From Ahaetulla prasina (Eukaryota > Chordata > Lepidosauria > Squamata > Colubridae): 64,000 nucleotides of DNA. Under the pieces are notes generated by a model. It was not told where the DNA came from. It did no database searches and saw only the letters and a list, made by a program, of their open reading frames with translations. Positions 22,899-34,884 of the stretch are shown one piece after another. Where the stretch lies: contig NC_080539.1 in the NCBI RefSeq assembly GCF_028640845.1, positions 163,010,236 through 163,074,235 of the forward strand, read 5' to 3'. Position 1 is the first letter of the stretch. Every line of letters starts with the position of its first letter. A program made the translations under genes and the position numbers.

Positions 22899-24626
22899 GT
22901 GAGAGAACAAGTACCGATAGGCAGAGATCGTGTTGGAAGATGGTGTGGATTGCAGATTTAATCAATACGGATCATCTTGAACCTAAGAGAAAGGGATAAA
23001 TCCTGCAAGGAATTGCAAGTACATCTGTGTGAGTATCTGAGCTAGGGAGCCTTTTTGTGCTCGTCTCTGATTGAGGGGACAACTTAGCAATCTGTATGAA
23101 TAATGGAGCAGAAACATTATGAAAACCTTAACCTCTATGTCCGGCAAAGTATAAAAAAAATCATACTTTATTTCGAGATCTTTTTTTCTATTCCTCGTTG
23201 AAGGAGTAACTGGAGAGCTAGACAGCCTATCTGAAGCCTCAGCTTCTTTGCAAATCCTTGCTTATTCCTGGGGAAAAAAAACATTCTGAGCTGCCTGAAG
23301 TCAGGTCTTCTTAACAGATTGGACTTGATCAGCAGGACCAGGAAGGGGGCAGAGATATGTCAGGGCCTTCCACTCGGTTGGTTGTACTTACAGGTCCAAG
23401 GAGGCTGTTGCTCCATCACTAGCCCAGGCATTGTTGATTGTTTTTCTCCCACTACATCTTCAATTCTCAAAGCTATTTCCCCGATGGCTGCTTGTTTCTC
23501 TCTCATTGCTATTTCTCACTGACAAGCTTTCATTGTGTTGCCATTTCAGAAGTCCACGGCTGGCATACCAATCCCTGTGGAAAAACCTCATGTAACCAGC
23601 TCTGGGCGATATTTCTGTAATTTCCTGTCCCAGATTGGGATTGGGAGTCAGCAAAGGATCAAATTCAGAAGAATGTTGTGGCCAGGGAGACGTACAGAAA
23701 TGAAACCAGAAATCCTTAATCAAACCAATCTAAAGCTTCAAGAAGGATCCAGAGGGCAAAGATAAGAGAGCAAAGATCAAGGTGTAGTAATCAAAGAGTC
23801 ACTATGACAGTCATAGTCCAATACACAAGAGTAAACAGCTTTACCAGTTCACAAGCAATAGATTGCTTCCAGCAATGAGGTATTCTCAGGCAGAGAGCTT
23901 CATGTAGAAAGATACACCACTCTGCTCTTATTTGTGCGGTGTTCATTAATCTGCTATGGATACATGTACTGCTTTAAGTCAGCCTTACCCTGACTTAGCT
24001 CAATTGTCAAGCCCGCTCAAGCCTAAGATCACCCAGACATGCTGGGATATCACATCCGATCTTATTTCCCAGGATAGAGCATTTTTAAATCAAGGATTCC
24101 CAAGTGCCACAAACATCAGTTCACTCCTCCCTATATGGTACAATTAAGTTTATATTGCCGTTTCACCCACCATACAAATCCTCCTTCAAAGCAAAGGAAT
24201 TTGGCTTTCCATTCAATAACAGGATAATATGGATTGTTTTCTCCTATACAATTTTATACTTCTTTTGCAGATTTTTCACATATTGCTTTTGAAGCTTCCG
24301 AGACATTGAAATCCGAAGGCTAGGATCTTAAAGAGATATGCTTAGGGAGTCTCTGCAGGATCAGACAAAAGAACTCAGCATTGTGGGCAGCGATCTTTTT
24401 TTTTTTAAAGGAAAGATGGGAAAATCTATTTTTTTTTTGTTCAGCTGGTCTTGCAGATAACTTAACCTCATGTTTTACATGCCGCAACACAAGGATATCT
24501 TCCTGTTCTTGAGGCATAGGCTGAAGCATTCTAAAGACTTCTTTTGCTGTTCCAGGTTGGAAGTGGGGTTTACATTCTTCTCCCAACACAAATCCTTCCC
24601 ATGTGGGAAATCTAGTGTTTCAGTGA
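22899..24626. other. No recognised feature
   Basis: No repeat family or exon was recognised. Frames of 60-90 codons here lack motifs. Confidence 0.45.
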
Positions 24627-24631
24627 CATTC

Positions 24632-25190
24632 TGTCGTGTCCCACTCCTCCGCTGACGGCCGGGTCGGGGAAGTCCGTATCAAGCATGCCTCTGCAGCTCT
24701 GCCAAAGTCCTATCAGAGTTCTCAAGGCAGGCAGGAGACCAGGAAGTGACTTCAGCAATCCAAGTTAGACTTTGCCTGACTCAGAGAATGCCAGAAAGCA
24801 GATCCTTTATATAGGCCATGGGGTGTGGCTCCATGACTCAGCACTTATCCAGGCCTGCCCCTCCCTTCCTTTTGCTGACGTCGCCTCTCTACTCTCTGGA
24901 AGCGAGGATCTCTCCAGCCTCCAGCTGTTGGTAATCTTAGCTCATGACTGGCTTCACATTCTTCAGGCTCACATGCTGTGGGGGAGGGGTTTAGTTGCTC
25001 CGTTTGCCTGGGCATGGTGCCAGGACTGGGGGCTGAAGGCACGTCAGGCCCTTCGTCTTGCTCGGCCTGTCCGGGCATGGTGCCAGGGCTGGGGGCTGGA
25101 GGCATTCCAGGACATTCTTCCGAACTATCAGCGTCCGGCAGGAGATAAGAGGGGCCCGGCTGCGGCAGGGGGAGCGAGCGAGACACAACA
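24632..25190 (-). mobile_element. Solo LTR with 5-bp TSD
   Basis: Termini are TGTCGTGTCCC...GAGACACAACA (TG...CA). Flanking 5-bp repeats cattc are at 24627-24631 and 25191-25195. A TATATAAAG box lies on the minus strand at about 24807-24815, which suggests minus orientation. An internal 63-bp period is visible around 'gggcatggtgccagg' at 25010 and 25073. No internal retroelement sequence remains, so it fits a solo LTR left by LTR-LTR recombination. Gypsy versus endogenous retrovirus cannot be decided. Reading frames across it are not genes. Confidence 0.8.
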
Positions 25191-25204
25191 CATTCTGGAA
25201 TGAT

Positions 25205-25671
25205 GGGATTAGGTACAGAGATCCTCCTCAGCTCTTATTAGGGGACTGGAGGCTAAAACATATAAAGAACAGCTGCTGGGATTGGATATGTCTAGTTTAA
25301 TGAAAAGAAGGACTAGGGGAGACATGATAGCAGTGATCCAATATCTGCCACAAAGAAGACAGAGTCAAACCACAAAGATGAGGGAGTCAAGCTATTCTCC
25401 AAAGCACCTGAGGGCAGGACAAGAAGCAATGGGTGGAAACCAATCAAGTAGAGAACCTAAGAACTAAGGGGAAATTTACTGACAGTTAGAACAATTAATC
25501 AGTGGAAAAACTTGCCTGCAGAAGTTGTGAATGCTCCAACACTGTAATCTCTCTTTTTAAGGAGAGATTGGAAAACTATTTGTCTGAAATGGTATAGGGT
25601 TTCCTGCCTGAGCAGGGGGTTGGACTAGAAGATCTCAAGGTCCCCTCCAACTCTTCTCTTCTCTTCTCTTC
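25205..25671 (+). mobile_element. CR1 LINE 3' end with CTCTT tail
   Basis: Contains the stereotyped CR1 end: 'tatgtctagtttaatgaaaag', 'aggggagacatgatagcag', 'caagctattctccaaagcacc', 'agcagggggttggactagaag', then a (CTCTT)n run at 25651-25671. It parallels 49385-49885 and the end of the element at 46618. It is 5' truncated and non-coding apart from vestiges. Confidence 0.85.
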
Positions 25672-27315
25672 GTTGCCTAGGTCTGCTGTGGGTACAACCA
25701 ACTTGCAATGCTTTTCCCAAGGTATCTCAGCCTGTGGACGGGGTTGCCTTTTCCAAGATAAGCATCCAGTTGACTCTCAGCTTTCTCACAAAGCTTTCTC
25801 ACAATCTCTCACACTTGGAATTGGCACCTTTCCTCACATGGCAACAAGGAACAATATTGTAACATATGGAGTCTATGGCCTTGCCAGCCAAACTCATCTC
25901 TAGGCCAAAGCCATCCTAAGACTTAATCACGATCAACTACTTTGCTCCAGATCCAGACAGGAATGATGGCCACCAGCTGATTAAGTGGCTTCCTGAAATT
26001 TAACTCAAAAACAGATGAGGTATTCATATTTCTGTTACAAGCTCAGCTAGCCAATCTCCAGCTGCACTGTGCAACCAGTCACAGCAAACTCCAGCAGCTC
26101 TACCTCTTTCCTCAGGATCATCAAACATCCACAGTCGATCTTTCCAATCCTTCCCCATATCTTCTCTCTTCACACAATTCTTCACCATGTACTATCCGAA
26201 TCAATCCTCTTCCACAAAGTTTTCATCACCTTCACCAGTTCCACTATCTATTCCTTCCCTAGATTCAAGACAGCAATATGCATCTACTTTATTAACCACA
26301 CATCAGTCATAACCTACTATAAACATTAGATGCAGTGCACTAAACCGATGCCTGATGCTGTCTTAAGGCTTGCATTTTTAAGAAGCCATATACCAGAAAT
26401 ATTTTGACTAGCTGGCCAATGGAGCATGCATGACCATACAATGAAGTAGGAGAAATCACTTCCCAACCCCACCAAGCCACATGTTCAATGGAGGAATTGG
26501 TGGTTTGTTTTCCCACCATCCTACCACTCACTGCTATGTAATACAAACTCTAAGTAGAACCTCATTGCTAAGGTGTAGTAAAGCACAACTGTGTGAGGAG
26601 CAGCACAGTTTACGTCATGCACTTTCCTGCTTAGGGAGCAAAGCATATTAAAGAGGTTCTCTGGGTGAAGCCTGAACTTGCAACAGCCCAAAGGAAAGCA
26701 ATGCAGGCCCTGGACTAACCTACTTCCTGTTTCATAAGCTTGTGCAGCATAGCCATAAATAGGTGCTGAGCAGATCTGTTGACAGAACAACCACTTATCA
26801 TATTTGCCGGAGGGTTCTTCTTTTTTTTAGTTTCTATGATTGGATATGATTATTAAATGTTTGCATTCACAGAAGAGCAATAAACATTCTAGAGCTAAGG
26901 AGGCACCAATGGTTTATTTGGAAATAAATAATAAATTCCACGAGTGTCATTTTCGAATAAGTATGGTAAGGAGTGCATATTCATTGGTAAATATTTATCC
27001 CCACCCCAGGCCATGCCACTGGCATCCTGGATTGCAGCAATATGTTAGGCGGGATTCTGCTGCAGGGTCAATGAATGCTTAGGGTTATTTTCCTCTCTGG
27101 TGGATCATTCAGTTGAAATAAGCAAACAGATATCCGTCCACCAATGGGCCCTCCACCTTCTGCAAATCTTTTGCGCCTCTGCTCAGAAAAAGGGGCCCCT
27201 CTTCTTTCTTTCACCTGTCATGTTCCAGATTTAAATGTTTGCATTCACAGATTTACAGAATAAAACCTAGGTCCTAGACAATGAATAGCTCAGGTATTAT
27301 TTGTGGGTCTATGAC
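25672..27315. other. No recognised feature
   Basis: Nothing could be assigned. A Ser/Ile/Phe-rich frame at 26069-26329 has no recognisable domain. Confidence 0.45.
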
Positions 27316-27457
27316 AATTCACCATGGCCAACTTGCTACGGCCAACTCACCATGGCCAAGTCGCCATGGCCAGCTTGCCACAGCCCACTTGCCATGGCCA
27401 ACTTGCCTCGGGACAACTTGCCATGGCCAACTCGCCACAGGGCAATTTGCTGTGGGA
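27316..27457 (+). repeat. 14-bp minisatellite, left array
   Basis: About ten units of consensus aacttgccatggcc, with single-base insertions between the last units. The reverse-complement unit forms a second array at 29811-29930 on the other side of the minus-strand LINE. Confidence 0.9.
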
Positions 27458-27559
27458 CAAGAGTGACACTAATATCAAAGAAATAGTGGAATAGAATTAA
27501 TAAAGAAAGGATGCAAAGGGAGGGACTCAATGAAATGTGAATGGCAAAAATTAAAATAT

Positions 27560-29800
27560 TTATCTATTTTGAATAATTTTATTTATTTTATTTATTTTTA
27601 TTTGAAAGAACAGATAATATATATAAGTATAAGCATGAATTGAATACATAAAATAGATACAAATAGGGGAAACATTAGAACAGGGATAGTAGGCATGCTG
27701 GTGCTCTTATGCACGCCCTTACAGATCTCTTAGGAAAGGGGTGAGGTCAACAGTAGACAGCCAAAGGTTAAAGTTTTGGGGGTTTCGGGAAGAAAACACA
27801 GAGTCAGGTAGCTCATTCCAGGCACTGACCACTTTGTTGCTGAAGTCATATTTTCTGCAATTGAATTTGGAGCGGTTCACTTTAAGTTTTTATCTATTGT
27901 ATGCTCGTGTATTGTTGTGGTTGAAGCTGAAGTAGTAATTGACAGGTAGTACATTGTAGCAGATAATTTTATGAGCTATGCTTAGGTCATACCGAAGGCA
28001 GCATAGTTCTAAGTTTTCTAAATTTAGAATTTCAAGTCTGGTGGCATAAGATATTTTGTTGCGAGCAGAGGAGTGGAGGACTCTTCTTGTGAAATATTTC
28101 TGGACACGTTCAATTTTGTATTAATGTCCAATATGCAGTGCAGGTTCCAGACAGATGAGTTGTATTCAAGAATTGCTCTAGCAAATGTTTTGTATGCTCT
28201 GGTTAATAGTGTGATATTACCGGAGAAGAAGCTACACAAGATAAGGTTTACAACTTTAATGCCTTTTTGGCGATGTTGTTACAGTGGCTTTGGTGCTTAG
28301 ATCATTAAATATAAATACTCCAAGGTCCTTGACAGAGTGAGGGTCATCTACAAGGTCATGTCCACTTAGCTTGTATTTTGTGGTCTGGTTCTTTTTGCCA
28401 ATGTGTAAGACAGAGTATTTGTTGGTTGAGATTTGGAGTTGCCAATTGTTTGACCATTCTGACACAAAGTAAAGGTCTTTTTGAAGGGTAGCAGCACTGC
28501 TGGTGGTGTTAAATATTTTTATATCATCGGCGAAGAGAACACAGTTGCTTCTAATATTGCAAAGGTCATTTATGTATAGTATGAAGAGTGTTGGTTCTAG
28601 AATGCTGCCTTGGGGGACACCGCTACTAACAGGTGCAGGATTTGATAGAGAGCTCCCTATTTTGACCATTTGTCTGTCTGACAGAAATGCAGCAATCCAA
28701 TTATGTAGGGGTCCGGAGATGCCATAGGATTTTAGTTTTATACGTAATTTGTCATGTACCACTGAAACAAAGGCTTTACAGAAGTCTATGTAAATTGAGT
28801 CTATTGCTTTGCCCTGATTGACATTTGTAGTCCGTATGTTTTTGCAGTGTAGAAGTTGTAGATTACAGGATAATTTTTTTCTAAAACCAAATTGTTTATT
28901 AGAGAATAGGTTGTTTGTTTCTAGGTGGGGGGTAATGAATTGGTTAATGATTGATTCCATGACTTTGCAGGTGATGCAGCATAAAGAGATTGGTCTGTAA
29001 TTTTCAACTAGGCTGGGATCTCCCTTTTTGAAGATAGGGATGACCATGGCTAGTGACCATAGATTGGGGGGCTGGTCCTGAAGGATTTTTTCAAAGATTA
29101 TGCTTAGGGGTTCTGCTATAGCAATGGAAAGCTTTTTTAAGAAGTATGCACATAGTCCATTAGGTCCAATAGATAGAGATGGCTTTAGTCTGTGTAGTGC
29201 CTTCTCAACATTATATTCTATGAAATCTATTTGTGTTAGATCATTGTAGTTATTTGTGGTATGACTAGGGAATGTTGGGCATGAGCCATTGCTGTTTACA
29301 AAGACTGAGCCGAAGAATGTGTTGAAGAGGTTTGCTTTAAATGCTTCATCATTGCATTCTTTACCGTTAGGTCCTTTTAGAGGTGGGATGGATCTTGAGT
29401 CTTTAAATTTGTTGTTTATAAAATTATAGAAGCTGTGGTTAGATTTCATGCACAGTAGGTCCTCTTGTTGCTTGGTGTGGTAATTGGTGCTTTCAGTCTT
29501 TATTCGGTGGGATATATTTTTGTAGTGGCTTTTAAAGTTAGCTACATAGTCAGTTTTGTTTTTTCACCAGAGGGATTTATTTATTTTTTTTGGATTGGAG
29601 CTTTCTTATTGATATGGGTGATTTGTTTTTCCTGGTTTTGGTGGTGATTAGTGGCACATATAGTTTAATAACTCTATTGATTTCGAGCAAGAAAATGTTA
29701 TAATGGTCTTTGGCAGTATTACAGCCAGAGAATAGAACTTGCCAATCAAGAGATGAGAGGTCAGTGTTAAATTAAATTTAAATTGAATTGAATTGTTAAA
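27560..29800 (-). mobile_element. Second copy of the 13-kb LINE family, 5' truncated
   Basis: The minus-strand 3' tail is the (AATAAAT)-type run at 27575-27605. The 3' UTR matches that of the copy at 13325-16255 in reverse. Coding sequence covers the RT and the end of the endonuclease linker. The 5' boundary at about 29800 corresponds to about 14040 of the first copy. Both ends lie close to inverted minisatellite arrays. Stops and a frameshift near 28250 make it inactive. Confidence 0.85.
28024..29449 (-). pseudogene. LINE reverse transcriptase remnant, longest intact stretch
   Basis: A continuous 397-codon frame (29449-28256) carries GPNGLCAYF, VIPIFKKGD, NYRPISL, QFGFRKK, IYIDFCKAF, GVPQGSILEP and FADDIKIF (catalytic ADD). 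A further C-terminal part (28239-28024) is in another frame. It retains the 8 bp that are missing in the copy near 15040. It lacks a complete endonuclease. Confidence 0.85.
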
Positions 29801-29810
29801 TTGTCCTGCA

Positions 29811-29930
29811 GCTAGTTGTCCAGTGGTGAGTTGGCCATGGCAAGTTGTACCAAAACAAGTTGGCCATGGCAAGCTGGCCATGGCAGTTGGCTATGGCAAG
29901 TTGGCTGCAATGAGTTGGCTGTGGCAAGTT
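29811..29930 (-). repeat. 14-bp minisatellite, right array, inverted
   Basis: About eight units of ggccatggcaagtt, the exact reverse complement of the left-array consensus, with one indel-containing unit (gtaccaaaacaagtt). Confidence 0.9.
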
Positions 29931-30798
29931 GTCCGATCCCCCTTATTTGTAACTTAGAAATACTGAAGTTTGGTGTTTTTTCAGTTCTTTCTCAAGTTCC
30001 TGAAGGTGTTTTAAAGGACCTAATTCTCTAGGTTCTTGTGCTCTTTAACACTGCTTATTAGAAGTCAGGCAGAGAATAAGAGATAAATAATTTCTTCCCT
30101 TCCATCTTTCCCTGGTTCATACATGCCAGCCGGTCTGATAAGAAAGGCAGGCAAAGAGTGCTGGGAGGAAAACTGGATGATAGCTTCAGCAACTGCAGAT
30201 AAATACCCTGCATTGACCACAGGTACCGGGATAAATCTGAGGAAGAAAAGCCAAAGAAGAAAATGGCCTGCAGGCAAGAGAGAAACTGGAGCAAACTGGG
30301 GATTGTCCACAAAGACATGAAATTCAGACACTTTCAAACAAAAGTAGTTTCTTGTGACCTTGAATGTGAAGAGAGTATCAGGGAAAGAAGAAGATGAAAC
30401 TACCTCTAAAAGAGTTACTAAAAAGAGCAGAGAGCCCCCATTTTAAAACATTTCCTTACCATAACATTAAGGGAAGGGAACCAAACAGCACCTGACTACC
30501 TACCCCTTGGGCAGTTTCTTCTTATGAATTCCCCTAACAATAATGTAACAACAACATGTCTGGCTAGGGAATGGAGAAGTTTCCAGGGGGATGGGGGTAG
30601 GGTTGCACGGACACCTCTCTCTCTAAATCTGCTTTCAGTTATTAGCCCAGCTCTGGAACTGATGTTTATTCTGGCTGTTTTAATGGCCAACCAGCCCATG
30701 AAGAAGCTACAAGACCCAGCTTCTCATTGGCTAAAAAAAAAGAACACATTTTCAGTCCTCAGAATCTGTGGATAGAATGAGCTCCAAACTTATTCAGA
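29931..30798. other. No recognised feature
   Basis: No recognisable repeat or exon. Short overlapping frames on both strands at 30058-30337 are antiparallel shadows without motifs. Confidence 0.45.
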
Positions 30799-30806
30799 CC
30801 TCATAG

Positions 30807-31363
30807 CAGGGGGTGAAATGCTCCCGGTTTGAACCAGATTGCCCAATCTGGTAGCAATGGCGGTGGGTGGTTCAGAGAACCGGTAGCAAAAATCCCTCCC
30901 CCTTCCCCATGCCCAGCTGAGCCGCACAATCATTAGAGGTATTTTTTTTTACTTTTAAAAGCATTTTTCCTTCAGCAGAAAAACCTTTTGAAAGTATTTT
31001 TTTTTACAGCCTCTTCCGCCAAGAGGCTGGAAAAAAATGCTTTTAAAGGGTTCTGGCGATCAGGCATCTCAGCTGGGATCATCAGAACACTTTAAAAGCA
31101 TTTTTTCTATAACCTCTTCGGCCAAAGAGGCTGTTAAAAAAATGCTTTTAAAAGGCTCCTCTGGCGATCCCAGCTGAGTTGCCTGATCATCAGAGGCTTT
31201 TAAAAGCATTTTTTACAACATCTTCCATCAAAGAAGTTGTAGAAAAAATGCTTTCAAAGTAAAAATAAAAAAAAGTCGGCCACACCTACCCAGTCACATT
31301 ACCCCACCACCACCAAGCCATGCCCACAAAACCGGTAGTAACAAATTTTACATTTCACCCCTG
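30807..31363. mobile_element. hAT-like family A, copy 5 (triple hairpin core), perfect TSD
   Basis: Left end CAGGGGGTGAAATG, right end CATTTCACCCCTG, perfect 8-bp flanks cctcatag at 30799-30806 and 31364-31371. The core has three successive imperfect hairpins of similar design (about 30950-31055, 31090-31160, 31190-31255). In each, 'aaaagcatttttt' pairs with 'aaaaaatgctttt' around a GCCTCTT/AAGAGGC stem. Confidence 0.9.
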
Positions 31364-31371
31364 CCTCATAG

Positions 31372-31929
31372 TCTTTATATGTTTCGTTACAATCTCACTG
31401 CACATCACGTTATAATTTGCCGGTCATTTTTCAAGATGCTCTGGATTCTGTTCTTAACATTTTCAAGGGCCGTGTGCAGCCCTGGGACTTTGGACTATAT
31501 ATTTAAGTAAAGGTTGGGTTGCAAGCTAAGGTGATGCTACCCAGAAGGGATGAACTCTGATTAGCATTTCTGCTTTGAGTGCTACTGTTTAGCTATGTGT
31601 CAAATAGACAAAGAGGTAAAGGAACAAAGAAAACCTTTTAGCCGTATCCAGCCTGTATGACAGATTTTGCTACTCTTACCATAGGCCTATTGCTGAAAAT
31701 GGCAGCCTCTCCCAAGACTAGCATGTGCTCCGAGTCTAAATCACAGCCACATAAAAGTCAAGCATTTGATTCAATGTGACTGTTAAGGTTGATGATTATC
31801 TGAATTATCTGGGTCGCTGTTTTCCTCCTGAAACAGAATTTTAATGCAGGGATTTATCCTTGCCATGGGAAGATAATGTTGTGTCGCTTTTGTTCATTTC
31901 CACAGTGGAAAATTAGATTAGGATGCTGA
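31372..31929. other. No recognised feature
   Basis: Nothing was recognised. Confidence 0.45.
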
Positions 31930-32044
31930 AGAATTGGACTTACTGAAGAGGGACGACGCTCACCCTGGTCATCACTTCTTTATCCTCCTACCATCGGGAA
32001 GGAGATATAGAAGTATAGCGAGCCGCACAAACAGGCTGAAGAAC

Positions 32045-32990
32045 AGGATTATTATTTTTTCCATTTTTATATGCTTTAGATTAACAGTTCAAGTAAAATC
32101 TACATTATATACATATATATACATCCTCAACTTCCTTATAAATATTACCTATTTTTGTTTCTGTTGTCTATCCACCTATACCAATTTTCCCAAGCTGCAT
32201 AATATTCTGAATCATCTTTTTCTTTTAATTCTAAGGTTTTCATTTTTTCATTTTTCATTCATTTTGTCACATTCAAATATTTTCTGGATAATCAATTATC
32301 TGGTGGTAAATTATGTTTCTTCCAACGTTGCGCGAATGCAATTCTTGTTGCTGTTAGTATATGTAGGATCAGATATCTTTTTTTTTTTTTATCAAATTTA
32401 GTTTTTAATATTCCCAGGAGAAATGTTTCTCAATTTGGCAATTTATTAAATCTTGTAGCCAACCTTGTATTTTAGTCCAATACTTTTTCACTTCAGGGCA
32501 TAACCGCCAAGCATGAAAGAAGGTACCTTGGTGCTGGTTGCATTTCCAGCACTTGGGGCTTAGGTTTGGGTACATTTTAGCCAGCCTTGTTGGGACCAAG
32601 TGCCAACGATAGAGCATTTTATACTGGTTTTCCTTATAGGCAACCGATTTTGTTAGCAGATTGTTTCCTCTGCTCTGTCGAATTCTAATAAATAATTGTA
32701 TAATTTAGATATTAATTTTCTTTCGGGGCCAATCACTAATTTATCTAGTTGTTTTGGTTCCATGTCAATTCCGTATTCTTCCATATCTTTCTTATATCTG
32801 GATTGCAGTTGTAAGTATGGCCACCAATCAATGGATATTCCCTGTTCTTTTAATACCTGATTATTTTTAAGCTTTCCCTGTTTATCTAGGATTTCTGAGT
32901 ATCTAGGCATTTTGCTGATGTCTAATGTGTTGAGGTGGATCATAGCTCCCATAGTAGATAGCCAACCGGGAATTTTCATATAGTTGAAGA
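32045..32990 (-). mobile_element. L1 LINE 3' fragment nested in another LINE
   Basis: The minus strand encodes the C-terminus of an L1 ORF2 (32979-32405) followed by an AT-rich 3' UTR to about 32045. Flanks 'ctgaagaacag' (left) and 'ttgaagaagag' (right) look like a diverged target duplication, and joining the flanks restores the host LINE's C-terminal motif. It is 5' truncated, as is usual for L1. Confidence 0.75.
32405..32979 (-). pseudogene. L1 ORF2 C-terminal domain remnant
   Basis: Frames 32979-32653 and 32617-32405. The second shows YRWHLVPTRLAKMYP, then a C-x2-C-x8-H-x4-C pattern (CWKC...H...CP), the Cys-rich C-terminal motif of L1 ORF2, then KKYWTKI. The first is the region linking RT and this motif. 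The protein is separated into frames and lacks the endonuclease and RT. Confidence 0.8.
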
Positions 32991-33255
32991 AGAGTTTTTA
33001 TCCGTGGGCTGTCAGACTCCTGAATGAGAAATAACATCATAACTATGTAGTATGATGGACTGTAGGGCCAGCACAATTTGTAACATGTTCACACTGGTGC
33101 AATAGGACTGGGTGTTTTGTTAATATGATTTATTGGGTTAGGGATTTTCTGTCTTCACTGTGAGTTGTATTGTGTTGGGGGGGGTGCACTGAGGGAGCTC
33201 AACTAATCTCACTGTACATATGTTGTGCACTGACAATAAAGATTTGAAATTGAAA

Positions 33256-33623
33256 TTATTCATACAGTACAGTTAGATATTTGTAGGACTGGCCTCTGAC
33301 TCAGGGAAAAGGTCAAACATATGGGAAATTGAGACATAATTTTACTCACCCAAGGCAGGAGAAATTATCCCAATTTGCCCCAGTTTAATTCCTTGCCACA
33401 ATTTCTTAGTTTGGGCTCCAGGGCAAGAGCCATGATCAAAGAGGGGAAATGTTAAAAAAAAAGTTTGCTTCTGGCTTGTATTAAACACCTACAGGAGTAG
33501 GAGGGAAGAGAGCACTGAATTCTGAAATCAAGATGTACATTTTCCCACTAAAGTGACGCTTCTGGATGCATCATCACCAATTACCCAATCCCAGCCTTTT
33601 GGTGGGCAAGTGAAATTGTGGGA
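33256..33623. other. No recognised feature
   Basis: Nothing was recognised. Confidence 0.45.
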
Positions 33624-33846
33624 AATAGCAATAGCACTTAGATTTATATATCACTCCACAGTTTACAGAATTCTTTAAGCCGTTTACAAAGTCAGCATAT
33701 TGCCCCCAATAATCTGGGTCCTCATTTTACCAACTTCAGAAGGATAGAAAGCTGAGTCAATCATGAGCTGGTGAGGATCAAACTCCGGGCAGTGAGTTGA
33801 ATTAGCCTGCAATACTACATTTTAACCACTGCACCACCATGACTTG
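33624..33846 (-). mobile_element. tRNA-derived SINE, full-length-like
   Basis: The minus strand starts with a tRNA-like head (ggtggtgcagtggttaaaat), passes the central 'gctcatgattgactcagc...ttggtaaaatgaggacc' block, and ends in 'agtgctattgctattt'. It has the same architecture as 42238-42460 (+) and 48018-48254 (-). Confidence 0.85.
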
Positions 33847-34345
33847 TGGCAAGACAGTAGGGGAGGACTCAAGGATGATGAGACAGAGGCAGATATCCAT
33901 CAAGCTGTGTTTCCTCAATAGTGTTAGGAATTTTGGGAATATGACAGGCATGGTTTGAGGAAATAGTTTCTCCAATCTCCAGGCAGAAAGAACAAGTTGC
34001 CTACTATGCAGCATGAGGTCATTGATCCATCTTGGAAGCCATCAGAGTCCTTGTCATTGGGCCAGGAGACTTGAAGGACTGCCTTTCTTCACTTGTTTCT
34101 CTATGTCCTATCAGATGTAGCAGGAAGGCACACTTTGGGTCTTGTTAAAAAAAGCCATCTTGCTTAACCCTAGAAAATCTAAAAGTTAGGTGTGATGGGC
34201 AAACAGCTTGAAAGGAAAGTTGGATCATATATGTTGGCAGTGGTGAGAATGTTAAATGCACAATGAAAGAAACACTAATTCCCACAGTGGAAGAAAGGAA
34301 GGTGAAGGTGATGGAATTGGTGGAGATGGCAGATCTGATTCTTCT
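33847..34345. other. No recognised feature
   Basis: Nothing was recognised upstream of the tandem duplication. Confidence 0.45.
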
Positions 34346-34742
34346 AATTAAAGAGAAGAATTTATCTACCTTTGTTTCCATTTGGAAACCACTTCAGGAT
34401 TTTGTACACAATTTTTTTTTAAAAAAAAGAACCTGTAACTTTAAGTTTTGAAGATTTAGAACACCTTTAACTTTATAGAAATGGTTGAATGGTTAACTGC
34501 TTGGAATACTTAGAAATACAAAGAAAAAAAACTGAGGCTATAACTTTTTTTTTTTTGTATTCTACTGCATTGAAAAAAGTGGGAAGTCACCCCTGTTTTT
34601 CTTTCTTTCCTACTTCTTTCCTTTTTCCTTAGGTTTTGTTTCTTTTTTTATTTTATCTTATAATAAACTGTAAAACAAAAAGTTGTCATCTTACAGGATC
34701 CAGGAAGCCGGCCTTTTTGGTCCAGGCTCCTGCCCTCTAGAA

Positions 34743-34876
34743 CAGGGGTATCAAACTCACGATGTCACAGCAGTGTCACATGATGTATGTGGACTTTTCC
34801 CCCTTCGCTAAACTAGCCATGGGCATGGCCAGCACGTGATGCATCTGGCCCATGGGCCATGCGTTTGACAGCCCTG
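34743..34876. mobile_element. hAT MITE family B, TSD ctctagaa
   Basis: Ends CAGGGGTATCAAACTC and GTTTGACAGCCCTG. Flanking 8-mers ctctagaa are at 34735-34742 and 34877-34884. The inner part includes 'gtcacatgatgtatgtggac' and 'gatgcatctggcccatgg'. Non-coding. Confidence 0.9.
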
Positions 34877-34884
34877 CTCTAGAA

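Larger units (their letters stand above)
31930..33255 (+). mobile_element. LINE 3' end interrupted by an L1 fragment
   Basis: The left part translates to LLPSGRRYRSIASRTNRLKN (31984-32043), a conserved C-terminal motif of several vertebrate LINEs. The continuation (WAVRLLNE) resumes at about 33004 after the insertion at about 32040-32990. The 3' UTR ends near 33255 with 'ctgacaataaagatttg'. I recognise a jockey-superfamily LINE (L2/Rex1-like) but cannot fix the family. Confidence 0.65.

Noticed and set aside
24772..25203. 143-codon frame over GC-richer sequence, possible exon or promoter region
   Set aside because: It lies within an LTR with TG...CA ends and a 5-bp duplication, has no recognisable domain, and overlaps an equally open minus-strand frame.
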